This document shows positions 24,750 to 34,578 of a stretch of 64,000 nucleotides of DNA, one piece after another. The number at the start of each line of letters is the position of its first letter. Position 1 is the stretch's first letter. Source of the stretch: Pseudobdellovibrionaceae bacterium (GTDB lineage: Bacteria > Bdellovibrionota > Bdellovibrionia > Bdellovibrionales > UBA1609). The stretch covers positions 1-64,000 of the forward strand of contig JABJQG010000072.1 of the NCBI GenBank assembly GCA_018663505.1, given 5' to 3'. The position numbers were made by a program, and so were the translations under genes. The notes beneath the pieces were generated by a model. The model was not told where the DNA came from, did not search any database, and worked only from the letters and a program-made list of their open reading frames with translations.

Positions 24750-25181
24750 TTAAATTACTACTGTGCTATCTATATTCGTAAATACATTCTCCTTCAGTGC
24801 CGCTTTATCCATAACCGTCACTACTTTATTATTTTTCACACTCACTATAAGTGCAGAATCGTCCGTTAAAACTAAGGTTTCTTTAGCACCCTTAGCTTTA
24901 GCCGATAATACTGCGTTGTCTAACTTTTGCATCATCTCTGGTCCGTAACTAATTCCTCTTTGGCGCATACGATCTATTGCATGGTTTGAAAACGTTAACT
25001 TCTGTGTATTTGCACTTTGTAATGCCTGTTTATTTTTATCAAGAACACCTTGGCCAATATCACCCAGAGTGTCCTTAAAACTTTTACCACCCAATGAGGT
25101 TTCTAAATCCTTCTTAGTTGATTGGTCTTTACCGATCACTTGAGGATTAATTTTAGGTGATATTATATTATTAAAGGGCAT
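24750..25181 (-). CDS. Flagellar operon protein, TIGR02530 type
   Basis: A 143-aa protein with the family core LTFSNHAIDRMRQRGI followed by LDNAVLSAKAKGAKETLVL and a short C-terminal VSVKNNKVVTVMDK. This family is found between flgD and flgE in many flagellar operons, and its role is not established to my knowledge. The first 60 residues are polar and probably flexible. It overlaps the end of flgD by 11 bp, so translation is coupled. Confidence 0.88.
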   Translation of the reverse strand: MPFNNIISPKINPQVIGKDQSTKKDLETSLGGKSFKDTLGDIGQGVLDKNKQALQSANTQKLTFSNHAIDRMRQRGISYGPEMMQKLDNAVLSAKAKGAKETLVLTDDSALIVSVKNNKVVTVMDKAALKENVFTNIDSTVVI

Positions 25182-26145
25182 CCGTAGCCACTCCCTCTTT
25201 TTTAACTTTATTAATCATTTCCTTACTCATAGCTATATCACTTAATCCACCCGAACTGGCACCTATTTTTTGCTCCTCAGTGAGTTTATTATTTTTAATG
25301 TTATTTTTATTAATTTGATTCACATTTTTATTTGATGCCTCAGCCACATTGGGATCTAGTATGGTTTTCACGTCAGACATGCGGATACTTTGTTTACCAA
25401 TCATCAACATAGCACCTGAGGAAGTAAAGTTCACTCCACTGATAGTCCCTTTACGTTTTGTGCCCACAGCTAATTTTTGACCATTATTTTGAACAGCAGA
25501 AAACTCTACACGATAATCACCGGGTTTAGCTTTTGATCCATCTTCTAGTTGACCATTCCAAGCAAATTTATTTTGACCTTTTTTTGTAATTCCAAGATCT
25601 AAATCTTTTACAATATTCCCAGCGGCATCTTTAATTTTTACATTTACCTTTTCAGCATCTGCCATAAGACCAAACTCAATATCATGAGTATCTTCGAAGG
25701 AGTTTCTAAAAACTTTAGATGAGTCTGATTCCACTGATTTACCAATAAGCTTTAATGCATCAAAATCCAAATTTGGATTTTGTGATTTACTTAAATCCTG
25801 AATACTAGAATCAATATTTTTCAATGATTCTAAAGATGAGAATTGAGCTAACTGTGCTGCCATATCATGTGATTCCATGGGACTAGTTGGATCTTGATTC
25901 TTAAGCTGAGCTAAAAGCAATTTCATAAAAGATTCTTTACCTAGTTCATTACTCCCAACCTTGCGTATTTTTGATGGATCCACATAGTTTGGGTCAGCCA
26001 CTTTATTTAAAATTTGACCTAAATCTTGATCGCCAAAATATTTTTCTTGATCCGCAGCACTGATCGTTTCTACCTTACTTTTATCTTGAAACCCGTTTTG
26101 GGGTGTATTGGAAAAAGTTTGTGTTCCGGTTTTAATTGCTAACAT
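25171..26145 (-). CDS. flgD: Flagellar hook assembly (capping) protein
   Basis: A 324-aa protein that caps the growing hook. The conserved N-terminal export and assembly region reads ESFMKLLLAQLKNQDPTSPMESHDMAAQLAQFSSLE (about 70-105), preceded by an unusually long N-terminal extension. The Ig-like/tudor-like part follows (VKIKDAAGNIVKDLDLG, WNGQLEDGSKAKPGDYRVEF). A further Asn/Lys-rich tail of about 70 residues makes it longer than the usual 220-240. Located between fliK and the TIGR02530-type gene. Confidence 0.93.
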   Translation of the reverse strand: MLAIKTGTQTFSNTPQNGFQDKSKVETISAADQEKYFGDQDLGQILNKVADPNYVDPSKIRKVGSNELGKESFMKLLLAQLKNQDPTSPMESHDMAAQLAQFSSLESLKNIDSSIQDLSKSQNPNLDFDALKLIGKSVESDSSKVFRNSFEDTHDIEFGLMADAEKVNVKIKDAAGNIVKDLDLGITKKGQNKFAWNGQLEDGSKAKPGDYRVEFSAVQNNGQKLAVGTKRKGTISGVNFTSSGAMLMIGKQSIRMSDVKTILDPNVAEASNKNVNQINKNNIKNNKLTEEQKIGASSGGLSDIAMSKEMINKVKKEGVATDAL

Positions 26146-26159
26146 CTAAATCCCTTTAT

Positions 26160-28064
26160 TTATGCTACTAAGTCTAATCGTCTGTCAGAAGATGACTTAG
26201 ACTTAACCTTTTTTATGGCATCTTCACTGGCCTCAGAATTATCTGCTTCATCTGACATTTGATCTTTCATTCCTGGTTCATCAAAACCTAATCCACCATG
26301 GAAGGCTTGATTTTGTTGTCTAAATTGTCCTAAAAACTGTTTAGCAAAATGACTCTCAGCATCTTCATTTTGATCATTAAACTCTTCCATTATATCCGAT
26401 GAGGTGTCCACTTTTATTTGATCAACATCTAATTTGTGTGCAGCTAATGTTGCCTTTAGGTCGCCCATGCCTTTTTCAATTAATTTCCGAACATCTGGTG
26501 AATCAGACAAGAGGTCGATTTGCACTTTGCCCTCTTTAATATTTACTTTTAAATCAACTTCGCCCACACCCTCAGGAGCCAGTTTCATTTTAATTTCTCC
26601 GCCACCATTTTTAATCAAAACTTGAGTTTGCTTGATCATGTCTTTTACATTTTGGCCTTCTTCAGCTTCATTCATCTCACTATTTCCTAATTGAAAATTA
26701 GGAGTGGAAATTTTGGAATCACGTCCTTTTGTCTGAATGGTTTCAGCAAAAGTCAATTGATCGGCTTGCTGATCCATTGACTGATCTCCCTCTTCAAGAT
26801 GGTCACCGGCTTCAGAAACATTAGCTACCACCGAGCTACTAGATAAATTAAGATCAGTAGTTTTGTTGTTTAATCCAACTTGGCTCACTTCAGCTCCCAC
26901 TTCTTGTGCTCCTTGTGAGTATTTATTTGCCAAATTATTTTTAATTCCTTGAGCCCACTGAGGTTGATTTAACGCTAAATTTTGCGCAAGTTCTTCAGTA
27001 CTTAACTGAGGTTTCCCTACAACTTGGGTCACTTGTGCACCTTCTAAAACATCATTCAAGACAGAATTATTCGCAGAATTTGCTTCTTTTAAATTCTGAG
27101 ACATCATGTTTGATGACTGACCAGAAGCCAAGGGTCCAGCATTAGGTCCTAAAGACAAACCTAGTAAACTAGAACTCTCTTTAGAATCTGTTACATTTAA
27201 AGAAGCATCTTGGGTATAACTGTTTGCTTTATTAACTAAAGCGGCTTGCGCCTCTTGCTTAGTCATTTGCACTTTGTTTTGAGTATTTAAATCCACCGTC
27301 TCTGGATTTTTCAACATATCAAAGGCTCCTATAGCCTGAGCCGGTTGCTGTACACCAGATTTATTAGCCTCATTGGTTTTGGGATTAAAAAAGCTATTGT
27401 TTAACTTATTAATAGAGGCATCTAGGTCATTTTGTTTTGCTTGTTGGTGACTTAAAACCTCTAGAGATATTTGGCGATCCCCAGCTTTTAAATAATCAGC
27501 TATTTTACCAGATTCAGATTTATTCACCATAGTGTTAAAATGATTAAATGCTAACTTTTGGTCTTCAGGTTTAAGGTTCAAACTCTGAATGACTTTTCCA
27601 ATAGTTTGATCTGGAGACAAGCCTAAATCCTCAGAATTTAAACCACTGAATGCTGAGGCAATCTGTAGTGGTTGGACCCCAAAGTCATCGTTCATTTTTT
27701 TCATAAAACTTTGAATGGCAGATCGTCTCATTAAAGGATCTACTAAGTCTTCATTATAAGAATTCAGTTTCTCCATTTTCTCACTCAGTTGTGATGGCTT
27801 TTCAAATTTTCTAGCTTCAACATTAGAACCACGATCTTTTGTTTCACTTAATTGTGATTGAGATTTTTTATCTAGTTGTTTTTCGAATTTTTTTTCTGAT
27901 AGAACCTCTGCTTCAGACATGGAGTGCTTAAAACTTTCTCTTTCTTTACTGTTTTTATTACCACCAATACTTGACGCAACTTTAGCTTCAGAGCTTGTAG
28001 AGCTCGGAGAGGTATTCGTTTGTGACTTTTGGGCCACTGGTGCTAAAGAGTTCGTTACATTCAT
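26160..28064 (-). CDS. fliK: Flagellar hook-length control protein
   Basis: A 634-aa exported molecular ruler that sets hook length and triggers the switch in export specificity. The C-terminal domain (about 475-560) has the family pattern IKMKLAPEGVGEVDLKVNI...GKVQIDLLSDSPDVRKLIEKG...LKATLAAHKL. The long Gln/Ser/Asn-rich N-terminal part (1-470) is low-complexity, as expected of the ruler region, and is longer than in enterobacteria (about 400 total). It starts 2 nt after the MotE-like gene. Confidence 0.92.
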   Translation of the reverse strand: MNVTNSLAPVAQKSQTNTSPSSTSSEAKVASSIGGNKNSKERESFKHSMSEAEVLSEKKFEKQLDKKSQSQLSETKDRGSNVEARKFEKPSQLSEKMEKLNSYNEDLVDPLMRRSAIQSFMKKMNDDFGVQPLQIASAFSGLNSEDLGLSPDQTIGKVIQSLNLKPEDQKLAFNHFNTMVNKSESGKIADYLKAGDRQISLEVLSHQQAKQNDLDASINKLNNSFFNPKTNEANKSGVQQPAQAIGAFDMLKNPETVDLNTQNKVQMTKQEAQAALVNKANSYTQDASLNVTDSKESSSLLGLSLGPNAGPLASGQSSNMMSQNLKEANSANNSVLNDVLEGAQVTQVVGKPQLSTEELAQNLALNQPQWAQGIKNNLANKYSQGAQEVGAEVSQVGLNNKTTDLNLSSSSVVANVSEAGDHLEEGDQSMDQQADQLTFAETIQTKGRDSKISTPNFQLGNSEMNEAEEGQNVKDMIKQTQVLIKNGGGEIKMKLAPEGVGEVDLKVNIKEGKVQIDLLSDSPDVRKLIEKGMGDLKATLAAHKLDVDQIKVDTSSDIMEEFNDQNEDAESHFAKQFLGQFRQQNQAFHGGLGFDEPGMKDQMSDEADNSEASEDAIKKVKSKSSSDRRLDLVA

Positions 28065-28066
28065 TA

Positions 28067-28891
28067 TTATTTAAACCTATATCCTGCAAATTTTTCTGAT
28101 AAATTTTGTGCCTTGTCTACTTTAAGTAAGTTTAAAATATCAGCCGCATTTTTCTTTTTCATTTGTCCTAAAATCTCAACAGCAAGATCTTCATCAATTT
28201 TAGCAATTAATGCTGACGCTTGTTGAGGTTTCATATTTGAATAAAATGCTACCAACTTACTTACCTTATCCTTGTCTACTTTTACTTTATCTTTAAGTAC
28301 CTTAGAAATTTCTGCACGTATAACCTTCAGTTTTTGTATACGAGAATCTATTTCTACCTTCTGCTTTTGCAATTCCTCTTCCAACTTTTCAAGTTCATGC
28401 TCTCGACTATCAAGCTCTAGCTTTCTTTCATTCAACTGCCTGAAATAACTCATCTCTTCATCGGTCCAGTTTTTTTTCACAAGCTGTGATTTAGCCTCAT
28501 CAGGACTTTTTTCTATGGTACTTTTTTGCTCGCTTATGGCAGAATTTTCTTTAGCTGGACCGGCAGATTCTGCCAACGATTGTGAGAAAATTCCAATTTC
28601 AACTTTTGAGAATAAATGTTCAAAATTTTGTGGATCCACAACTCCCCATACAGCAACCACAAGACCTATAGCCAATGTTAAGGCTACTTTAGTTGGAAAC
28701 TCCTGAAAAAAAGAGTTTCCCTTCTTAAGTTTAGTTTTCCTATCATTTTTAACCTTATCCATGGTTGCGCGAACCATTTCAATATCAGAAAGATCATTTT
28801 GAAGTGGCTTGCTACCAATTGAGTTCGACTTTCTGATAGGCGCCTTAGTGGCTTTCACTTTTTTAAAATAATCATTATATGAATTTGTCAT
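28067..28891 (-). CDS. MotE-like flagellar protein with MgtE-N-type domain
   Basis: A 274-aa protein with a single transmembrane segment (about 67-83, FPTKVALTLAIGLVVAVWGVV), a long coiled coil (about 140-200, LNERKLELDSREHELEKLEEEL...) and a C-terminal MgtE intracellular-domain-like part (VAFYSNMKPQQASALIAKIDEDLAVEILGQM). This order matches MotE-type chaperones of the motor protein MotC and similar proteins placed behind fliJ. It overlaps fliJ by 17 bp. It probably acts at the inner-membrane face of the motor. Confidence 0.82.
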   Translation of the reverse strand: MTNSYNDYFKKVKATKAPIRKSNSIGSKPLQNDLSDIEMVRATMDKVKNDRKTKLKKGNSFFQEFPTKVALTLAIGLVVAVWGVVDPQNFEHLFSKVEIGIFSQSLAESAGPAKENSAISEQKSTIEKSPDEAKSQLVKKNWTDEEMSYFRQLNERKLELDSREHELEKLEEELQKQKVEIDSRIQKLKVIRAEISKVLKDKVKVDKDKVSKLVAFYSNMKPQQASALIAKIDEDLAVEILGQMKKKNAADILNLLKVDKAQNLSEKFAGYRFK

Positions 28892-29339
28892 CTTCCTGTC
28901 CCTTGTAGTTAAATCGAATTACAGAATTTTCATCTAATTTTTTTTGCTCTTTTTTTCGTTTAATTTTTAAATACTCTGCTTTTTTATTTTCTTTTAACTT
29001 TTCAATAATTTTAAACTCTTGTGATGCCTCAGTTAATAATTCATGTTTTTCCTCAGCTTCACTCAATAATTCTCTAACAATAACTTTTTTCATTTCGATC
29101 TTTAGTTTTTGTCCCATAATAAATTGATCAATTTGAATGACATATTGAGATACATCACCGCCTTCGGTTTCTAATGCTTCTGCCCTCTGTCTTGCCTCGT
29201 CAATTTTATCATACATTTGTTCAATCTCTGCCAAAGCGGCATCTGCTTTTGATTTTGCTTCAAAATAGACGCGCTGAGCTTCTTCCTCTACTCGCTTCCT
29301 ATGCTTTAATAAAGTTTCTAAATTAAATTTAAATGCCAT
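28875..29339 (-). CDS. fliJ: Flagellar export chaperone/ATPase stalk protein
   Basis: A 154-aa almost wholly helical protein beginning FKFNLETLLKHRKRVEEEAQ, which is the FliJ family start, and continuing as an antiparallel coiled coil. FliJ sits in the centre of the FliI ring and couples it to the export gate. It follows fliI by 11 nt, the usual order. Length is typical. Confidence 0.9.
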   Translation of the reverse strand: MAFKFNLETLLKHRKRVEEEAQRVYFEAKSKADAALAEIEQMYDKIDEARQRAEALETEGGDVSQYVIQIDQFIMGQKLKIEMKKVIVRELLSEAEEKHELLTEASQEFKIIEKLKENKKAEYLKIKRKKEQKKLDENSVIRFNYKGQEDDKFI

Positions 29340-29350
29340 TTATCCCCAAA

Positions 29351-30688
29351 CTAACTTTGTGCCATTTGATTTAGTAAATTTAATGTATCTTCATAAGTAA
29401 TTTTTTCTTCTATACTTTGTTTTAAAAAATGTTCTATATGTTCATTCAAAACAACTGCTCTATCAATCTTAGGGTTACTCCCACTTTTATACGCCCCAAT
29501 ATTTATTAAATCCTCAGCATCTCTATATGTTGAAATGGTATCCCTTAAGGAACTGGCTGCAGCTTGATGCTCTTTATCAGTAACTTTTAACATCACACGT
29601 GATGTAGATTGTAGAATATCAATAGCGGGGTAGTGATTTTTATATGCAAGTTTTCTATCAAGAACAATATGACCATCTACAATAGATCTCACACTATCTG
29701 CAATGGGATCATCCATGTCATCACCCTCCACTAATACAGTATATAAACCTGTAATACTGCCTTTGTTTTCAAATGTACCAGCCCTTTCTAGAAGCTTCGG
29801 CAATAAGGCAAAACAACTGGGTGTATAACCTTTGGTTGTTGGAGGTTCACCAACGCTCAATCCTATTTCACGTTGGGCCATGGCAAACCTTGTCACAGAA
29901 TCCATCATAAACAATACATCTTTTCCTTCACCACTAAAGTGTTCGGCCACGCTCATTGCTAAAAATGCAGCACGTACTCGCATTAAAGGACTTTGATCTG
30001 ATGTTGCTACAATGACTACGGATTTTTTTAAACCTTCCTCACCTAGTGATTCCTCAATAAATTCCCTTACTTCTCGCCCTCGTTCACCAATTAACGCAAT
30101 CACATTTACATCGGCCGTAGAGGAGCGTGACATCATCCCTAACAAAACTGACTTACCCACTCCAGAGCCTGCCATTATCCCCATCCTTTGACCTTTTCCA
30201 ATTGTTAAGAAACCATCAATTGCACGAACACCTAGAGACAAGGGCTCTTTAATAGTTGGTCTCATTAGTGGATTATATCCTTCTGTATATAAGGAGGCTT
30301 CAGAACTGGTTTTCAAAGCGCCTAGTTCATCCATAGGCTTAGCAAACCCATCTATCACTCGACCTAATAATTTATTACCCACAGAAATTGATGGAGTTTT
30401 TTTATAAAGCTCAATTCTAGAGCCTAAACCCACTCCTAACATTGATCCTAAGGGCATCATATATGTACTTTGATTATTAAAGCCTACGACTTCCACTAAA
30501 AAGGGACTTGCATTTTTGGTAGGAAATACTTTACAAATACTCCCTAGGCTCACTCCTGGAATATAACCAATTATAAGATGCCCAGTAACTTGTATGACTT
30601 TGCCAATATCCTTTACGGTTCCATTAACATTTATGTTATGGATATACTTATCTGAATCAATATTATAGTTTGTTGTACTTTCATTCAT
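29351..30688 (-). CDS. fliI: Flagellar export ATPase
   Basis: A 445-aa F1-beta-like ATPase that powers early export of flagellar parts. It has Walker A GSGVGKS, Walker B LFMMDSVTR, and the signature QREIGLSVGEPPTTKGYTPS specific to type III/flagellar ATPases. It overlaps fliH by 8 bp and precedes fliJ, so the FliH-FliI-FliJ complex is encoded together. The start has RNHKTTT-free normal spacing with the fliH frame; no anomaly is seen. Confidence 0.97.
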   Translation of the reverse strand: MNESTTNYNIDSDKYIHNINVNGTVKDIGKVIQVTGHLIIGYIPGVSLGSICKVFPTKNASPFLVEVVGFNNQSTYMMPLGSMLGVGLGSRIELYKKTPSISVGNKLLGRVIDGFAKPMDELGALKTSSEASLYTEGYNPLMRPTIKEPLSLGVRAIDGFLTIGKGQRMGIMAGSGVGKSVLLGMMSRSSTADVNVIALIGERGREVREFIEESLGEEGLKKSVVIVATSDQSPLMRVRAAFLAMSVAEHFSGEGKDVLFMMDSVTRFAMAQREIGLSVGEPPTTKGYTPSCFALLPKLLERAGTFENKGSITGLYTVLVEGDDMDDPIADSVRSIVDGHIVLDRKLAYKNHYPAIDILQSTSRVMLKVTDKEHQAAASSLRDTISTYRDAEDLINIGAYKSGSNPKIDRAVVLNEHIEHFLKQSIEEKITYEDTLNLLNQMAQS

Positions 30689-31457
30689 CAGTGATTATGT
30701 CCTCTGAGCTTTCAGGTAATTTTTCGTCCACACCTGTCCAAACTTTATCTATTCTTTCTTCAATGCTTGCATCTATAACTCCAAAATTAGTTTCAATAAT
30801 ACAACCACCGGGTTGAATTTCTTCAGAAGTAGAAAACTCTACCTTGTTTAAAAATTCAAAATCTTTTGTTACATTTTCTTTTATTTCATCAAGAAACTCT
30901 TTATCTTTATCAGATATTATAATATTTGATTTGATATCACCTTGGATCAAATCCATTGTTTCTTTCACAATGGTCACAATCTTTTCAGGTTGCTTATCAA
31001 TTTCAAATAATGCTATCTTTGATGCAAAGCCAAACATTAACCTAATTAATGTATTTTCATTTTTTTCAAACAACTTTTTATAAAGAACCTTAGTATTCTC
31101 CAAAAATTCTTCTAAGATTATCAGTCTTTGTTTTATTTCTTCTGATTTTTCGCTGTAGGCTTTCTTCTCCCCTTCAATCATACCCAAATTAAAGGCCTCT
31201 CTATAAGCCTTCTCTTCTATATCTTTTAGTTCTTCTAAAATTTGATTTTCAATTTTTGTTTCTAATTTTTTCTTTTTAAGTTCAATAATTCCAACTTGTT
31301 CTGACAACAGCTCATTAATCTGAAAATCACTAGATTCAGTATCTTGAGAAGATATAAAATCAGTTGTGGATTGTGAAGCTATAACAGGAAAGGCCTTAGG
31401 GATAAAATCTAGCACCAGCTTATCAGTTTGATTTTTTTCTAAAATTTTAACACTCAC
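30681..31457 (-). CDS. fliH: Flagellar export ATPase regulator
   Basis: A 258-aa protein with a polar N-terminus, a long Glu/Lys-rich coiled coil (about 45-135) and a C-terminal FliH/V-ATPase-E-like domain ending in GGCIIETNFGVIDASIEERIDKV. FliH dimers bind FliI and dock it at the C ring. It lies between fliG and fliI as in most flagellar operons. Sequence conservation is low in this family; the C-terminal motif and the position support the call. Confidence 0.92.
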   Translation of the reverse strand: MSVKILEKNQTDKLVLDFIPKAFPVIASQSTTDFISSQDTESSDFQINELLSEQVGIIELKKKKLETKIENQILEELKDIEEKAYREAFNLGMIEGEKKAYSEKSEEIKQRLIILEEFLENTKVLYKKLFEKNENTLIRLMFGFASKIALFEIDKQPEKIVTIVKETMDLIQGDIKSNIIISDKDKEFLDEIKENVTKDFEFLNKVEFSTSEEIQPGGCIIETNFGVIDASIEERIDKVWTGVDEKLPESSEDIITDE

Positions 31458-31471
31458 TTTATTTTACCCCT

Positions 31472-32509
31472 TTAAACCAATGCATCTTCTGAGCCACCAC
31501 GAGCAATCAGTATTTTTCCTTCACCCTCAAGTCTCCTTGCTACATTCACAATTTCAACCTGTGCACCCTCAACATCAGAAAGTCTAGCAGGTCCCATATT
31601 TGCTAAATCTTCTTTCAACATATTGGCTGCACGCTGAGAAATATTTTTAAATATCTTGTCTCTAATTTCCTCATTGGCTGTTTTAAGAGCCATAATTAGT
31701 TTATCATTTGCAACTTCTTTAAGAAGAGTCTGAATACCTCTGTCATCAATTTTAATAATATCTTCAAAAACAAACATAAGCTTACGGATTTCTTCAGATA
31801 AAATTGGATCACGCTCCTCAATTCTAGACATAATTGCTGACTCTGTATTCTTATCCATTACATTCAGCATCTCTGCCACAGGCTGCACACCACCTAGAGT
31901 CGCTTGCTCAGATGTTCCAACACTTGATAACTCACTTTTGAGTACTCGATCAACTTCGTCTATTAGCTCAGGGGCAACATGATCAAGATTTGCTAATCTA
32001 AGAACAACTTCCGCTTGGAGTGTTTCAGGTAAACGTTTTAAAACTTCACCTTTTTTCTCCGGCTCCAAATGTGCCAGAATTACTGATATTGTCTGTGGAT
32101 GCTCATTAATCAAAAAATTTGACAAAGATTTAGCATCAACTACCTCTAAGCTCTCTAAATTCTTTTGAGCAGGTGAGTTCATATTTAAATGTCCAAGAAT
32201 ACCACGAGCCCTTTCTTCCCCAACAGCGTCGATCACTAGGTCTTTATTCATAGTATCTTCCGAAAAAATATATTCTTGAGATTCACTAATCATTTCATAA
32301 TACTCTTCTAAAACCTTCTTAGTAACCTCTACTGGAACCATTCTATATTTTGCCATGGTAGAAAGAAGCTTCCTAATATCAGCATCATCTGCATTTTTAA
32401 AAAATGTCCTCACAGAATCTGGACCTAAAAAGTTCAAAAGAATCGCTCCTTTTTCAAAGCCACTCAGTTCATCATAAACTATATTTTCAAGACGAATTAA
32501 CTTACTCAT
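31472..32509 (-). CDS. fliG: Flagellar motor switch protein
   Basis: A 345-aa rotor protein that links the MS ring to the C ring and meets the stator. It shows GFEKGAILLNFLG (N-terminal FliF-binding domain), the middle domain NEHPQTISVILAHLEP, and the C-terminal torque helix region MFVFEDIIKIDDRGIQTLLKEV with its conserved charged residues. The ATG at 32509 is chosen because GAGGAAGG lies just upstream; an in-frame TTG at 32530 does not. Its ATG overlaps the fliF stop (ATGA). Confidence 0.96.
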   Translation of the reverse strand: MSKLIRLENIVYDELSGFEKGAILLNFLGPDSVRTFFKNADDADIRKLLSTMAKYRMVPVEVTKKVLEEYYEMISESQEYIFSEDTMNKDLVIDAVGEERARGILGHLNMNSPAQKNLESLEVVDAKSLSNFLINEHPQTISVILAHLEPEKKGEVLKRLPETLQAEVVLRLANLDHVAPELIDEVDRVLKSELSSVGTSEQATLGGVQPVAEMLNVMDKNTESAIMSRIEERDPILSEEIRKLMFVFEDIIKIDDRGIQTLLKEVANDKLIMALKTANEEIRDKIFKNISQRAANMLKEDLANMGPARLSDVEGAQVEIVNVARRLEGEGKILIARGGSEDALV

Positions 32510-34155
32510 GGGTCCTTCCTCACTAACCAAAGACTAAATGCGCCTTTAGCTTTCTCTTCTTCTTTTTCTAAAATATTTAAAATTCTTTCTTTTAAAAGCT
32601 CACTTTCTGCTTTTTCTGGATCCAAGCTTTCTTCCAGAACTGGTAGTGCACCGGACATTCCAGGTAAGGAGTTATCAACTGACTGCAGCTCTTCAAGCTC
32701 TTCAATAGTTCTTGGTAACATATCTTCAACCGTGTCTTGGAATGAATCTGTAATCCAACGCATAAATGGACGTACTACAATCAGAAAAAATAAAGCTAAA
32801 CTAAATCCAAGCAAACTCCATTTAAATAAGGATCGAATTAATCTTTTACGATCTAGTGTTGTCAAAAGCCGCTCGGCTTCGTTGAAATCCTCTTTTATAA
32901 ACTGCATATTTTCAATATTAACTGTATCTCCACGGGTTAATGAAAAACCAATGGCATTTTTAACAATACTCTCATATTTCTTAAGATCTTCCGGCGTTCG
33001 TGCAACATACTTGGTATCAGACTCTCCATTTTGACCTTCAACGGTAGTTGTGACACCATCCACTAATACGGCCACAGAGATACTAATTATATTTCCCGCT
33101 GCTTCTTTGACGTTCCTAACAGTTTTTCCAACCTCAAAATTTTGAGTTTTAAGCTCTTTTTTTACATTTTGCTTAAACCCAATTTGTCCATTATCTTGAG
33201 CACCAGGCAAGTTTGCTCTAGCTCCTGGAATGCCTGTTGGATTTGACCTTGATCCATCCAAACGTTCCTCTTCAGTAACCGAGGATCTAATTGCCGTTTT
33301 ATCTGGATCAACAATTTCTTCTATAGAGGAAATATGTTTTGTGTTTAGGTTCACATTAACTTTCGCAATAACTTTACCACTGCCTGCAACCCTTGATAAA
33401 ATAGATTCAATTCTTGATTCTAAATTTTGTTCAATGCGATTTTGTACATCAAGAAGTTCTGACGAAAGTGCTGATGCCATGGAATATTTACGTGAAAGTA
33501 CCTTACCTCTGGAATCTAAAACAGACACATCTTCTGCAGAAAGTCCTTCCACAGCACTAGCAACAAGGTGAGTTATACCTGTTACTTGTTCTTTATCTAA
33601 TATTTTTCCTGTATGAAGTTCAATCACAACAGAGGCCGAAGCTTTTCCTCCTTCTTCTAAAAATGTCTTTTTAGCAGGTAAAGCTAAAATCACTTTTGAC
33701 CTTTTAACAACTCCTAAGCTATTAACAGCACGCATGAGTTCGCCCTGAAGAGCTCTTTGATAATTAACTTTCTGCGCATATGAGGTGACACCAAAATCCT
33801 GTTTGGCAAAAATTTCAAGACCAATAGTACCGATATCACTACTTCCTAATTCAGCCATCATTGCCATCTGTGCAGAATGAACTAGGTTTTGTGGAACTTT
33901 AATAACCTTACCTTCTCCCATCATTTTATATGGAATATTATTTTTATCCAAATTTTTTATAACAGAGGCTACCTGATCAGAAGGAACATCTTTTAACAAG
34001 ATGGCATAATTAGCTCCTCCAACCATAAAACTTACTATTACGGCAGATCCAACAGTTATAAAGAAGGCTATAATAATTGAAGCCCTCTTTACAGGAGTAA
34101 GGTTCTTAAAGAACTCTTTAAATTGTACTACTAAATTTCCAAATACTTTATTCAA
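32506..34155 (-). CDS. fliF: Flagellar MS-ring protein
   Basis: A 549-aa inner-membrane ring protein. Transmembrane segments lie at about 25-48 and 440-460. The periplasmic RBM domains include the family stretches LLKDVPSDQVASVIKNLDKNNIPYK and VNYQRALQGELMRAVNSLGVVKRSKV, and the C-terminal cytoplasmic tail holds the acidic FliG-binding end (LERILNILEKEEEKAK). Length matches FliF. It follows fliE by 22 nt. Confidence 0.96.
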   Translation of the reverse strand: MNKVFGNLVVQFKEFFKNLTPVKRASIIIAFFITVGSAVIVSFMVGGANYAILLKDVPSDQVASVIKNLDKNNIPYKMMGEGKVIKVPQNLVHSAQMAMMAELGSSDIGTIGLEIFAKQDFGVTSYAQKVNYQRALQGELMRAVNSLGVVKRSKVILALPAKKTFLEEGGKASASVVIELHTGKILDKEQVTGITHLVASAVEGLSAEDVSVLDSRGKVLSRKYSMASALSSELLDVQNRIEQNLESRIESILSRVAGSGKVIAKVNVNLNTKHISSIEEIVDPDKTAIRSSVTEEERLDGSRSNPTGIPGARANLPGAQDNGQIGFKQNVKKELKTQNFEVGKTVRNVKEAAGNIISISVAVLVDGVTTTVEGQNGESDTKYVARTPEDLKKYESIVKNAIGFSLTRGDTVNIENMQFIKEDFNEAERLLTTLDRKRLIRSLFKWSLLGFSLALFFLIVVRPFMRWITDSFQDTVEDMLPRTIEELEELQSVDNSLPGMSGALPVLEESLDPEKAESELLKERILNILEKEEEKAKGAFSLWLVRKDP

Positions 34156-34177
34156 TTCACTTCTCCAGTTTTAAGAA

Positions 34178-34507
34178 CTACACTTGCATCTTCATTACTT
34201 CTTGATAAGCATCAATAATTTTATTTCTAACTTGAACCATTAATTTTAAAGCGATGTCTGCTTTTTCCATAGCAACCATAACCTCGGGTATATTTTTTGT
34301 TTCACCTGTGGCTAACTTTTGAGCTTGAACATCAGCGTTGACCTGTAGTTCGTTCACTTTCCCAATAGCTTGCGTAAGTGTGTCAGAAAATGACGGTTGA
34401 TTAACGGAGATTCCCGAATCATTTTTTAATTTTAAATCTCGAATCTCACTGGTTGTGCGACCCGTTTGCAACATATCCTTTGCTGATGATATTGTTAAAC
34501 CGTCCAT
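34178..34507 (-). CDS. fliE: Flagellar hook-basal body protein FliE
   Basis: A 109-aa protein that joins the MS ring to the rod. The family C-terminus is clear: VNELQVNADVQAQKLATGE, then PEVMVAMEKADIALKLMVQVRNKIIDAYQEVMKMQV. It lies between flgC and fliF as usual. A 71-nt spacer separates it from flgC, the largest gap inside the early part of the operon, with no clear terminator or promoter. Confidence 0.95.
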   Translation of the reverse strand: MDGLTISSAKDMLQTGRTTSEIRDLKLKNDSGISVNQPSFSDTLTQAIGKVNELQVNADVQAQKLATGETKNIPEVMVAMEKADIALKLMVQVRNKIIDAYQEVMKMQV

Positions 34508-34578
34508 GGTTCCGTCCTTTATATTTATTATAACTTCTAGTTTAAAATTCCTCTATAATTATTTATATTTACCACAAA